A DNA stretch of 64,000 nt from Acidobacteriota bacterium (lineage in GTDB: Bacteria; Acidobacteriota; Vicinamibacteria; Vicinamibacterales; UBA8438). This document shows, one piece after another, positions 9,524 through 17,598 of this stretch (position 1 is the first letter of the stretch; each line of letters starts with the position of its first letter). The notes under the pieces were generated by a model. That model had not been told where the DNA came from. It did no database searches and saw only the letters and a list, made by a program, of their open reading frames with translations. Location: positions 41,778 through 105,777 of the forward strand of contig WTFV01000244.1 of NCBI GenBank assembly GCA_011523845.1. Reading direction: 5' to 3'. The position numbers were made by a program, and so were the translations under genes.

Positions 9524-10603
9524 CTACGCCGGCGGCACGAAGGCGAGGAAACGCCGCGGGTTGTCGACCAGGATCTTGCGGATCGTCTCCTCCGGCACGC
9601 CGGCGTAACGCAGCTTCGGCACGAACTGCATCAGCACCGACGCCCAGCCGTGGCCGTAGTAGCGCTTGAACTGCCGGACGTTGCCCTGGTCGGACGAGAG
9701 CAGGATGTGATCCTCCAGGCCGGCGTCGAGCAGATCCTGCACCATGCGCACCTTGTCGGCGGCGGGAATGTCGGAGCGGCTCATCTCGTGCCCCAGCGTG
9801 TCGAGGCCGACGAAGGCGCCCCGGCGCGCCACCGCGGTGTGGGTGGCCAGCGGATCGTGCTCGGGCCTGATGGTCGCCATGTGGCCGATCACGACGCGCG
9901 AGAGGTCGACGCCCACCCCTTCGATGACGTCCATCTGCTCCATCGCGCAGCTCGGGCAACTCTCGTGCGGCGTGTGCGTGAAGATCGGCAGCCCGGTCCG
10001 CAGGTGGGCGCGGGCCACGGCCCGGTGCACCTTGCGCTCGTCCGGGCGCATCTCGAGCGACGAGGCGATCTCGCCGAACGCGCCCCAGCGCTGCGCGGCC
10101 GCGTCGGCCACCAGCTCTTCGACCAGCTCGTCCTCGGACATCTCGGCCACCCGCACCGGGTAGATGGCGAAGCCGATGTCCTCGAAGTAGCCGCCGGCCA
10201 TCACGATGCGCACCTCGCTGCGGGCGGCGATGGCGTTCAGGTGCTCCACCTGCTCCGGGGTCCGGCGGCCCGTCGCCGCGTCGACGATGCAGCCCAGCCC
10301 GTCGAAGGCGCAGGCGGCCAGCTCTTCGACAGCCAGGTCGACGTCGGCGCGGCCGACGTGCTCGTGGAAGAGCGTCGCCCCCTCGGCGAGTTCCACCGGG
10401 TCGACGTCGCCCTGCAGGGTGCGAATGACCGCGCCCGCGGGAAAGTCGGGCGGCTCGGCGCTCATGAACGTCTGCTGCGCGCGCAGCGGCGGCAGGGCCG
10501 CACCGAAAGCCGCGGCTCCGGCGCCGGTGGCGGCGACCGTGCCGAGCATACCCAGGGCTTCGCGACGCGAGTACCCGCGGCACCTCATAGTCGGATCGGT
10601 CAT
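9524..10603 (-). CDS. Tat-exported phosphotriesterase-family metal-dependent hydrolase
   Basis: 359 residues. The start at 10603 has a ribosome site (GGGGAG) about 8 bases upstream; an internal ATG at 10588 is less likely. A twin-arginine signal (YSRREALGMLGTVAATGAG) precedes the catalytic domain. Amidohydrolase metal ligands are visible: TLFHEHVG (HxH) near residue 75, FTHTPHES near 195 and VVIGHM near 225, plus a terminal LLSSDQGN (Asp) near 295. The PTE family hydrolyses lactones or organophosphates; the natural substrate is unknown. Exported PTE-like proteins are common in environmental Acidobacteriota-type genomes. The gene is divergent from the DUF4143 ATPase at 10722. Confidence 0.82.
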   Translation of the reverse strand: MTDPTMRCRGYSRREALGMLGTVAATGAGAAAFGAALPPLRAQQTFMSAEPPDFPAGAVIRTLQGDVDPVELAEGATLFHEHVGRADVDLAVEELAACAFDGLGCIVDAATGRRTPEQVEHLNAIAARSEVRIVMAGGYFEDIGFAIYPVRVAEMSEDELVEELVADAAAQRWGAFGEIASSLEMRPDERKVHRAVARAHLRTGLPIFTHTPHESCPSCAMEQMDVIEGVGVDLSRVVIGHMATIRPEHDPLATHTAVARRGAFVGLDTLGHEMSRSDIPAADKVRMVQDLLDAGLEDHILLSSDQGNVRQFKRYYGHGWASVLMQFVPKLRYAGVPEETIRKILVDNPRRFLAFVPPA

Positions 10604-10690
10604 CGTCTGTCTCCCCTGGCTCCCAGCGTGTGGCGCCCGGTACGGGACGCGTGGAGCATCGTACTCCATGCCCCTCTCGCAGCGCTTATA

Positions 10691-10730
10691 ATTGTTGAAT
10701 ATCACGTCAAGGAAATGTGATTTGCAACAA
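10691..10730. promoter_or_regulatory. Inverted repeat flanking the DUF4143 ATPase start, with a TATAAT box
   Basis: ATTGTTGAATATCAC (10691-10705) and GTGATTTGCAACAAT (10716-10730) pair at 13 of 15 positions. The ribosome site AAGGAA lies in the loop and the TTG start lies in the right arm. A TATAAT sequence at 10687-10692 abuts the left arm. The stretch is AT-rich against a GC-rich background. It could be an operator, or an mRNA hairpin that sequesters the start. The role is inferred. Confidence 0.5.
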
Positions 10731-11888
10731 TCAATTGCGCGACCCGGACTCCGCGCCGCTTCCACCTCGGGGCTGTCCGAGGCGCCGGTGGTGACCCTCC
10801 TGGGGGCGCGACAGGTCGGCAAGACGACGCTGGCCCGGCAGGTAGCGGCCTCCTGGCCCGGATCGACCATCGTCTTCGATCTGGAGGTGGCCGCCACCCG
10901 CGAAGCGCTGTCCGCCACCCCCGAGAGAGTGCTCCGGGACAGCGACGGCCTGGTCGTCATCGACGAGGTGCAGCGCAAGCCGGAGCTGTTCGAGGTGCTG
11001 CGGCCGATCTGCGACGACCCCGACCGGCGCGCCGTCTTCCTGCTGCTCGGCAGCGCATCCCTGGACCTCGTCCAGGGCGTATCCGAAACCCTTGCCGGCC
11101 GCATGCTCTTCGTCGACGTGGGCGGCTTCTCGCTGGCCGAGGTCGGAGTCGAGCATCAGGACCGCCTCTGGATGCGCGGCGGATTCCCGCGCGCCTGGCT
11201 GGCGCCGTCGGACGCGGCCTGGACGCGTTGGATGCAGTCCTTCACGCGGACGTTCCTGGAACGGGACATCCGCGGGCTGGGGTCGACGGTCGCGCCCGAG
11301 CCGCTGGGCCGCTTCTGGCGCATGCTGGCCCACGTGCACGGACACACCTGGAACGCGGCCGAGCTGGGCCGCTCGATGGGAGTGAGCGCGACGGCGGTGA
11401 ACCACTACCGGGACCTGCTCGCCGGCGCCTTCATGATTCGGATCCTGCCGCCCTGGTTCGAGAACCTGGGCAAGCGCCTCGTCCGGTCGCCCAAGATCTA
11501 CCTGCGCGACAGCGGGATCCTGCACTTCCTGCTCGGTCTGGAAGACCGGCGCGATCTGCCGCTGCATCCGCGCTACGGCGCAAGCTGGGAAGGCTTCGCG
11601 CTGGAGCAGACGCTGCTCGCCCACGGCGAGCGCGAGGCGTACTTCTACGGCACGCAGCGCGGCGCCGAGCTGGATCTGCTCCTGCTGCGGCGAGGCCGCC
11701 GCTGGGGGTTCGAGTTCAAGTGCGCCGACGCGCCGCGTACGACCCGGTCGATGCACATCGTCATGGACGATCTCGGACTCGAGCACCTGTGGGTGGTCTA
11801 CCCCGGCGACCGCGAGTACTCCCTCACCGACAACATCACCGCCCTGCCGCTGACGCAGATCCGCGATATCGAGTTGCGTCCGGCCTGA
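10722..11888 (+). CDS. DUF4143 (AAA_14) ATPase, copy 1
   Basis: 388 residues from the TTG at 10722, chosen because AAGGA lies about 8 bases upstream and because the family opens with an IxRP-like sequence right before the ATPase core (QQSIARPGLRAAST). Walker A LLGARQVGKTTLARQV lies near residue 27, Walker B GLVVIDEVQRKPELF near 75 and sensor LLGSASLDL near 105. The C-terminal DUF4143 part contains the restriction-nuclease-like motif ELDLLLLRRGRRWGFEFK near residue 320. These solitary ATPases are widespread in bacteria and archaea and their cellular role is unsettled. Two more copies are in this window, at 24022 and 61490. Confidence 0.85.
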   Translation: MQQSIARPGLRAASTSGLSEAPVVTLLGARQVGKTTLARQVAASWPGSTIVFDLEVAATREALSATPERVLRDSDGLVVIDEVQRKPELFEVLRPICDDPDRRAVFLLLGSASLDLVQGVSETLAGRMLFVDVGGFSLAEVGVEHQDRLWMRGGFPRAWLAPSDAAWTRWMQSFTRTFLERDIRGLGSTVAPEPLGRFWRMLAHVHGHTWNAAELGRSMGVSATAVNHYRDLLAGAFMIRILPPWFENLGKRLVRSPKIYLRDSGILHFLLGLEDRRDLPLHPRYGASWEGFALEQTLLAHGEREAYFYGTQRGAELDLLLLRRGRRWGFEFKCADAPRTTRSMHIVMDDLGLEHLWVVYPGDREYSLTDNITALPLTQIRDIELRPA

Positions 11889-11941
11889 CGAGCGACGAAG
11901 GCACTTGTCCGCACGGTCGGGCGTGAGGCATCCTAGCCCTG

Positions 11942-14311
11942 ATGGCGATCCCGGCTACACCTCCGGACACCTTCCCGACCGAGGGCTCCGCGTCCGACCT
12001 CCGCTGCCTGCGCGCGCTCGAACGCAAGGTTCTGTGGCTGGCGGTCTGGATGATCCACCACGCGAACCACGTCCGGCCCGCGCGCGACGGGCTGAAGGTC
12101 GGCGGCCACCAGGCGTCGTGCGCGTCGGTGGCGACGCTGATGACCGCGCTCTATTTCGACGCCCTGCGGCCGGAGGACCGGGTGGCGGTGAAGCCGCACG
12201 CGAGCCCGGTGTTCCACGCGATCCAGTACCTTCTCGGCAACCAGACGCAGGACCAGCTCGCCCGCTTCCGCGGGTTCGGCGGCGCGCAGTCGTACCCGTC
12301 GCGCACGAAGGACGCCGACGACGTCGACTTCTCGACCGGATCGGTCGGCCTCGGCGTGGCCATGACCAGCTTCGCGGCGCTCGTCCAGGACTACGTGCGG
12401 CTGAAGCGCTTCGGACCCGACCGGCCCCCGGGGCGCATGATCGCCATCGCGGGCGACGCCGAGTTCGACGAGGGCAACATCTTCGAGGCGCTCGTCGAGT
12501 CGTGGAAGCACGACGTCCGCAACGTCTGGTGGATCGTCGACTACAACCGCCAGAGCCTCGACGCGGTGATGGTCGAGCGCTTCTCGGATCGGCTCGAGAC
12601 CGTCTTCCGCAACCTCGACTGGCGGGTGGAGGTCCTCAAGTACGGCCGCCTGCTGACCGCCGTCTTCGAGCGGCCGGGCGGCGACGCGCTGCGGCAGTGG
12701 ATCGACTCGGCGGAGAACTCGCGCTACTCGGCCCTGGCCTACAAGGGCGGCGCGGCGTGGCGCGAGGAGCTGCTGCGCGACCTCGGCGACACCCACGGCA
12801 TACGCGCTCTGCTGGACGAGCACGACGACGACGCGCTCGGGCGGTTGATGACGAACCTCGGCGGCCACGACCTGGCGACCATGCGCGACGCCTTCCGGGC
12901 CGTGCAGGACGACCGGCCGACCGCCTTCATCGCGTACACCATCAAGGGCTACGGGCTGCCGTTCGCGGGCCACAAGGACAACCACGCCGGACTCGTGACA
13001 CCGGACCAGATGACCGCCTTCAAGCAGCGGATGGGGGTCGCCGACGGCGAAGAATGGGACCGTTTCGCCGGCCTCGACGTCGAGGCCGACGAGCTGCAGG
13101 CGTTTCTCGATGCGGTGCCCTTCGGACGCGCGACCGCCCGGCGGCACGCGACGGCGCGTATCGCCGTGCCGGCGCGGTTCGAGCCGCCGCCCGGCGACCG
13201 CCTGTCGACCCAGGACGCGTTCGGCCGCTTCCTGTCCGACCTCGCGCGGCGGCATCCGGATCTGGCCGACCGTGTGGTGACGTCGTCGCCGGACGTCACC
13301 GTCTCGACCAGCCTCGGCTCGTGGCTGAACCGCCGGCACATCTTCGGGCGGCGCGCCCGCGGCGACCTCTTCAAGGACGCGCGGATTCTCTCGGCCCTGA
13401 ACTGGGAGGTCTCCGCCAAGGGCCAGCACATCGAGCTGGGAATCGCCGAGAACAACCTGTTCATCCTGCTGGCCGCCCTCGGGCTGAGCGCGCAGCTCTT
13501 CGGCGAGCGGCTGCTGCCCATCGGCACGGTCTACGACCCGTTCATCAGCCGCGGACTCGACGCCCTGAACTACGCCTGCTACCAGGACGCGCGCTTCATC
13601 GTGGTCGGGACGCCGTCCGGCGTGTCGCTGGCGGCCGAGGGCGGAGCGCACCAGTCGATCTACGAGCCGCTGCTCGGCATGGCCCAGCCGGGCCTGACGT
13701 CGTTCGAGCCGACCTACGCCGACGAGCTCTGCGAGATCCTGCGCTGGAGCTTCGAGCATCTGCAGGCCGACGACGGCGGAGCGGTCTACCTGCGGCTGTC
13801 GACCCGGCCGGTGGATCAGCCTGCGCGGAAGCTCACCCCCGAACTGGCGCAGCAGATAACCACCGGCGGCTACTGGCTGGCCCGACCGGGACCGCGCGCG
13901 GAGATCGCCCTGGTGGCCAGCGGCGCGGTGCTGCCGGAGGCGATCGAAGCACACCGGCAGATCCTGGAGGACGTCCCCGACGCCGGGCTGCTGGTGGTCA
14001 CCTCGGTCGACCGGCTGTACCGCGGTTGGATGGCGAGTCACCGCGGCGGCATCGGCGCATCCCGCCCGGTCTCGCACGTCGAGCGCCTGCTGGAGCCGTT
14101 GCCGGCCGGCGCCGGGCTGATCACGGTGCTCGATGCCCATCCGGCCACCTTGTCGTGGCTGGCTTCGGTCCGGCGCCAGCGAGTGGTCCCGCTCGGCGTG
14201 GATCGGTTCGGCCAGTCCGGCGATCTGCCGGACCTGTACCGCGAGTATCGCCTGGACGTGGACGCCATCGTCGACGCGGCGGCGCGCGTCGCGCTGGCGG
14301 CCACCGTCTGA
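11942..14311 (+). CDS. AceE-like pyruvate (2-oxoacid) dehydrogenase E1, transketolase fold
   Basis: 789 residues, somewhat shorter than the usual 880-890 of homodimeric AceE. The thiamine diphosphate site reads GDAEFDEGNIFEAL then WWIVDYNRQSLD, matching the GDG-Asn motif of the family with Ala replacing the second Gly. The pyrimidine-binding domain follows near residue 420 (STQDAFGRFL, then HIELGIAENNLFILLAALGL with the catalytic Glu). The reaction is thiamine-dependent decarboxylation of a 2-oxoacid and transfer to lipoyl-E2. A two-lipoyl E2 lies 1.5 kb downstream on the same strand, separated by an inverted VapBC module and duplications. No E3 (lipoamide dehydrogenase) gene is in the window. 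No strong ribosome site is visible. A transketolase with another substrate cannot be excluded. Confidence 0.8.
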   Translation: MAIPATPPDTFPTEGSASDLRCLRALERKVLWLAVWMIHHANHVRPARDGLKVGGHQASCASVATLMTALYFDALRPEDRVAVKPHASPVFHAIQYLLGNQTQDQLARFRGFGGAQSYPSRTKDADDVDFSTGSVGLGVAMTSFAALVQDYVRLKRFGPDRPPGRMIAIAGDAEFDEGNIFEALVESWKHDVRNVWWIVDYNRQSLDAVMVERFSDRLETVFRNLDWRVEVLKYGRLLTAVFERPGGDALRQWIDSAENSRYSALAYKGGAAWREELLRDLGDTHGIRALLDEHDDDALGRLMTNLGGHDLATMRDAFRAVQDDRPTAFIAYTIKGYGLPFAGHKDNHAGLVTPDQMTAFKQRMGVADGEEWDRFAGLDVEADELQAFLDAVPFGRATARRHATARIAVPARFEPPPGDRLSTQDAFGRFLSDLARRHPDLADRVVTSSPDVTVSTSLGSWLNRRHIFGRRARGDLFKDARILSALNWEVSAKGQHIELGIAENNLFILLAALGLSAQLFGERLLPIGTVYDPFISRGLDALNYACYQDARFIVVGTPSGVSLAAEGGAHQSIYEPLLGMAQPGLTSFEPTYADELCEILRWSFEHLQADDGGAVYLRLSTRPVDQPARKLTPELAQQITTGGYWLARPGPRAEIALVASGAVLPEAIEAHRQILEDVPDAGLLVVTSVDRLYRGWMASHRGGIGASRPVSHVERLLEPLPAGAGLITVLDAHPATLSWLASVRRQRVVPLGVDRFGQSGDLPDLYREYRLDVDAIVDAAARVALAATV

Positions 14312-14317
14312 CGCGAC

Positions 14318-14515
14318 TCGCACGCACGCGATCAACGGCGGGATGGGACGCCCGAGGCGTTTGCGCCGGCTCTGCTTGACGCGGTTCGCCCGCTTGGCGG
14401 CTCGTGGTGCCGCTCTTCGCACGCACGTGATCAACGGCGCGATGGGGACCCGAGGCGTTTGCGCCGGCTCTGCTCGATGCGGTTCGCCCGCCTAGCGGCT
14501 CGTGGTGCCGCTCCC
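14318..14515. repeat. Tandem duplication of about 99 bases downstream of the E1 gene
   Basis: Two near-identical units, 14318-14416 and 14417-14515, differ at a few positions and by a 1-2 base gap. Each starts TCGCACGCACG and ends GTGGTGCCGCTC. No gene is supported here. Together with the next repeat it fills the gap between the E1 stop and the VapC stop. Confidence 0.8.
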
Positions 14516-14528
14516 GGTGCGACGCGGG

Positions 14529-14635
14529 TCTCCACCACGGGCCGCCGGACGGTCAGCGGATCGCTGGCCTGCGCAGAAGCTCCGGCGCCGGCTCCGGGCG
14601 ATCTCCACCACGGGCCGCCGGACGGTCAGCGGATC
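14529..14635. repeat. Direct repeat of 34 bases overlapping the vapC 3' end
   Basis: The same 34 bases occur at 14529-14562 and 14602-14635, separated by 39 bases. The second copy includes the last codons and stop of the VapC gene, so the first copy is a duplicated piece of vapC end sequence. This suggests slippage or recombination when the module was acquired. Confidence 0.8.
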
Positions 14636-15015
14636 AGGGTCACTTCGGTGCCGAGGTTCAGACCGGCCCAGGCCCGGTCGGCGGTCAGGACGCTCCGGCC
14701 CTCGCGGAGGCCCTGTGCGATGCAGGCGCGGTCGCCCAGCGACAGGCCCTTCCCGCGGGTCGCCGTCCGCAGCCGGGCGGCCGAGACCGCGAGGGCCTCG
14801 TCGAACACGCGAACGGACAGACCGAGGGTGGCCAGCGCCTCGAGCGCTTCCGCTTCGCTCGATCCAAGGTCGATCAACCGCGTCACGACTTCGGCGACGT
14901 TGACGGCGGAGACGACTGCGCCCGGCAGCGCTCGAGCCGCGACGTCGGAGCCGGTTTCGCCGAACACGAGCGCGAGAACGGCCGAGCTGTCGAAGACGAC
15001 CTTCGCGCCGCTCAT
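14626..15015 (-). CDS. VapC-type PIN-domain ribonuclease toxin
   Basis: 129 residues. The start at 15015 overlaps the antitoxin stop as ATGA. The PIN fold acidic residues are visible: VFDSSAVLALVFGE near residue 8 (Asp, then Glu at 20), NVAEVVTRL near 40 (Glu), LSLGDRACIA near 92 (Asp) and VLTADRAW near 110 (Asp). VapC toxins are Mg2+-dependent endoribonucleases that cut tRNA or rRNA and are neutralised by the co-encoded antitoxin. The antitoxin gene is directly upstream. The 3' end carries half of a 34-base direct repeat. Confidence 0.88.
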   Translation of the reverse strand: MSGAKVVFDSSAVLALVFGETGSDVAARALPGAVVSAVNVAEVVTRLIDLGSSEAEALEALATLGLSVRVFDEALAVSAARLRTATRGKGLSLGDRACIAQGLREGRSVLTADRAWAGLNLGTEVTLIR

Positions 15016-15641
15016 GCATCGTCTCCACCGCGAGGCTCTTCCTCCCTCACCGGATTCGGCGGGAGCCCGCGGCCCGGTCGCTCTCTCTGACTGCCGCTGC
15101 GATCTTCGATCTCCGCCGCGGGCCCGTCGCCCCACATGGCCGCTCGGTCCGCAAGAAAACGGTCGACGACGCTTTCGCCCGGCTTCGCGTATTTCCGGAA
15201 ACGGCCCTGTATCCGCCCGAGCGCCACGGCCGGGGACAGCAGGCGAAGCTCGCCCGCCTCGACGCGGGCAATCACCGTGCCCGCACCGTCCAGGAGCATC
15301 GCCCGGCGCACGTCATGCGGAAGCAGGATGCGCCCGTCCGCGGTGACGCCAAGTTGCCGGGGACCGACCCGCGGAAGCGCGCCGCCCGCGCCGGCGTCGG
15401 TGGAACGCGCGTCCGAGGCCTCGAAATCCGCCCGCCAGTGCTGGTACTGCGTGCTGGCCGTATTCCGGTTGATGCCCTCGGCCACGCAGCATCGAATGAC
15501 GTCCGAGCGCTTCGCCCGGTACCCGATTTCGCGGGTCCGCTCGTCGGCGATCTCCCAGACCCGTCCCGTCCGGGTGCCGGAACGTGGACGGGAATACCTG
15601 ACGTCGCTCGACTCTTCCAGCGGTGCTTTCTTTTCGGTCAT
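15012..15641 (-). CDS. VapB-like AbrB/SpoVT antitoxin with an extra N-terminal DNA-binding-like domain
   Basis: 209 residues, more than twice the usual 70-90 of VapB. The AbrB swapped-hairpin domain lies near residues 95-135 (LGVTADGRILLPHDVRRAML, then TVIARVEAGELRLLSP). Before it, residues 20-70 read like a helical winged-helix domain (TGRVWEIADERT and RSDVIRCCVAEGINRNTAS). After it a polar tail likely wraps the toxin. It overlaps vapC by 4 bases and should repress their shared promoter at 15653-15682. The fused N-terminal domain is unusual for this family and may alter operator choice. Confidence 0.78.
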   Translation of the reverse strand: MTEKKAPLEESSDVRYSRPRSGTRTGRVWEIADERTREIGYRAKRSDVIRCCVAEGINRNTASTQYQHWRADFEASDARSTDAGAGGALPRVGPRQLGVTADGRILLPHDVRRAMLLDGAGTVIARVEAGELRLLSPAVALGRIQGRFRKYAKPGESVVDRFLADRAAMWGDGPAAEIEDRSGSQRERPGRGLPPNPVREEEPRGGDDA

Positions 15642-15652
15642 GGGAATGGTGT

Positions 15653-15682
15653 AGTGTATGTCGACTGGGTTCTGAATTTCAA
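15653..15682 (-). promoter_or_regulatory. Probable promoter of the vapBC module
   Basis: Read on the minus strand, TTGAAA (15677-15682) and TACACT (15653-15658) are separated by 18 bases, in an AT-rich stretch unlike its surroundings. The ATG at 15641 is only 11 bases past the -10 box, so the transcript would be nearly leaderless. Inferred from sequence alone. Confidence 0.45.
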
Positions 15683-15830
15683 TACTCCGTTTTTATAGTT
15701 GTTCGGCGGATAGTAAAGATGCCGGCAGTTCGTTCCCCAGCCACGGCCGGCGACCGACGGGACGACCGACGCCGATCCGGAATCCCTGTCCGCGCGACCG
15801 GTCGGCGAAAACGTAAGATACGCACGCAGG

Positions 15831-17549
15831 ATGGCGGACCAGATCGAAGTCCGGATGTCGGAGCTGGCCGACTCGATGACGTCGGCTACCTTGACCGCGT
15901 GGCTGAAGCACCCGGGTGACCGGGTGACGGCCGGCGAGCCGATCGCCGAGGTCGAGACCGACAAGACCACCGTCGAGATCGAAGCACCCGCCGACGGCGT
16001 GCTCGCCGACATCCGCGTCGCGGCAGGCACCAGGGATATAGCTGTCGGCGCCCTGCTCGCCGTCGTTCGAGAGGAAGCACAGGCCGGCGAATCGGAACCG
16101 ACCGGGGCATCCGCGCTGCCGCTGGTCGAAATACGGCTGCCGGAGCTGGCCGAAGGAATGGCTGCGGCGACGCTCTCCGCGTGGCTCAAGAAGCCCGGCG
16201 ACCCGGTGGCCGCGGGTGAACCGATTGCCGAGGTCGAGACCGACAAGACCACGGTAGAGATCGAGACCCCGGCCGACGGCGTGCTCGCCGATATCCGCGT
16301 CGCGGCAGGCGCCGAGGCGGTAGCGGTGGGCACAGTGCTGGCCTTGGTCCGCAAGGGGGCGCCGGGCGAGGCCGCAACGCAAGGTGGACCGGCTGACAAC
16401 GCGGGTCCTCCTGAAACCGGTGCTCCCGTTCCGACGCCGCCATCCGGAGCCGTCGATACAACGGAAGGTCTGCCCGCCACGGCAACCGCCGGCGGTGCGG
16501 CCGATGCAATCGCGCCCCCTTCGGCCGGAGCAGACGCCCGGACCCGGAAGCCTCCCGCCGGGGGCGTCGGAGTCGATGCGCCGGTGGGGGCCGCAACGCC
16601 CCCGGATGATGCCGGACCTGCTTTCGCGGAAGTGCCCGCTACGCCGCTGGCGCGGCGGATGGCCGAGCTCGGTCGGCTCGATCTCTCCGGCGTGACCGGC
16701 TCCGGCGACGGCGGCCGCGTGATGAAGGCCGACGTGGAGCGCCTGCTCCGGTCCGCTCGAAGGGACGCCGCGGCGCCGGACCCGGCCGTCGCGGCGGCCA
16801 CCGAACCGGCCGCGCCCGCATCCTCCCCGGCGCCGCAATCCGATCGTCCCCATATGGATCGGCCGCTGACCACAATGCGCCGGGTCACGGCGCAGCGCAT
16901 GGCCGAGTCGAAGCGGTCGGCCCCGCACTTCTATCTGGAAATCGAGTGCGCCGTCGATCGCCTGCTGGCCCTGCGCGGCGAAGCGGCTGCCGCGGGCGAC
17001 GCTGCGAGTGCGGCCGGCGATGCCGGCGCGCCGACGGTGAACGACGTGGTCGTCCGCGCCGCGGCGCTCGCCCTGCGCGAGGTGCCGCTCGCCAACTCCG
17101 CCTGGACGGGGGAGGCCGTGCGCGTCTACGACCGGATCGACCTGGCCGTGGCGGTGGCGACACCGACGGGGCTGGTAACCCCGGTGGTCCGCGCGGCGGA
17201 CACGAAGCCGCTGGCCGAGATCGCCGCGGAGTTGCGCAGACTCGCGACGGACGCCCGCGCCGGGCGCCTGCAGCCGGCCGACTACCAGGGCGGCACCTGC
17301 ACCGTCTCCAACCTCGGCATGTACGGCGTATCGAGCCTGTACGCCATCCTGAACCCGCCGCAGAGTTGTATTCTCGGGGTCGGCGCCATCGCCGAGCGTC
17401 CCGTCGTCCGCGACGGTGCGGTCACCATCGGTTCGATGATGACGGTGACGCTCTCGGCCGATCACCGCGCCATCGACGGCGCCACCGGGGCCGAGTTGCT
17501 GCGCGCCCTCAAGGCGCTCCTCGAGGATCCGCAAAGGGTCTACGGGTGA
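15831..17549 (+). CDS. Dihydrolipoamide acyltransferase (E2) with two lipoyl domains
   Basis: 572 residues. Two biotinyl-lipoyl domains lie at about 1-75 and 100-175, each with the lipoylated-lysine motif VETDKTTVEIE. A Pro/Ala-rich linker leads to a peripheral subunit-binding domain near 265-300 (TPLARRMAELGRLDLSGVTG). The catalytic domain ends with DHRAIDGATGAELLRAL, containing the active-site His and Asp. It takes the acyl group from E1 via the lipoyl arm to CoA. The E1 is probably the gene at 11942, and an aminotransferase follows 49 bases downstream. The two lipoyl domains are very alike in sequence, pointing to internal duplication. Which 2-oxoacid is used cannot be read from the sequence. 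Confidence 0.88.
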   Translation: MADQIEVRMSELADSMTSATLTAWLKHPGDRVTAGEPIAEVETDKTTVEIEAPADGVLADIRVAAGTRDIAVGALLAVVREEAQAGESEPTGASALPLVEIRLPELAEGMAAATLSAWLKKPGDPVAAGEPIAEVETDKTTVEIETPADGVLADIRVAAGAEAVAVGTVLALVRKGAPGEAATQGGPADNAGPPETGAPVPTPPSGAVDTTEGLPATATAGGAADAIAPPSAGADARTRKPPAGGVGVDAPVGAATPPDDAGPAFAEVPATPLARRMAELGRLDLSGVTGSGDGGRVMKADVERLLRSARRDAAAPDPAVAAATEPAAPASSPAPQSDRPHMDRPLTTMRRVTAQRMAESKRSAPHFYLEIECAVDRLLALRGEAAAAGDAASAAGDAGAPTVNDVVVRAAALALREVPLANSAWTGEAVRVYDRIDLAVAVATPTGLVTPVVRAADTKPLAEIAAELRRLATDARAGRLQPADYQGGTCTVSNLGMYGVSSLYAILNPPQSCILGVGAIAERPVVRDGAVTIGSMMTVTLSADHRAIDGATGAELLRALKALLEDPQRVYG

Positions 17550-17598
17550 CCCGCCGCGGCCGGCGTCCCACGTGCAACCCGGCAAGGACAAGCCCCTG

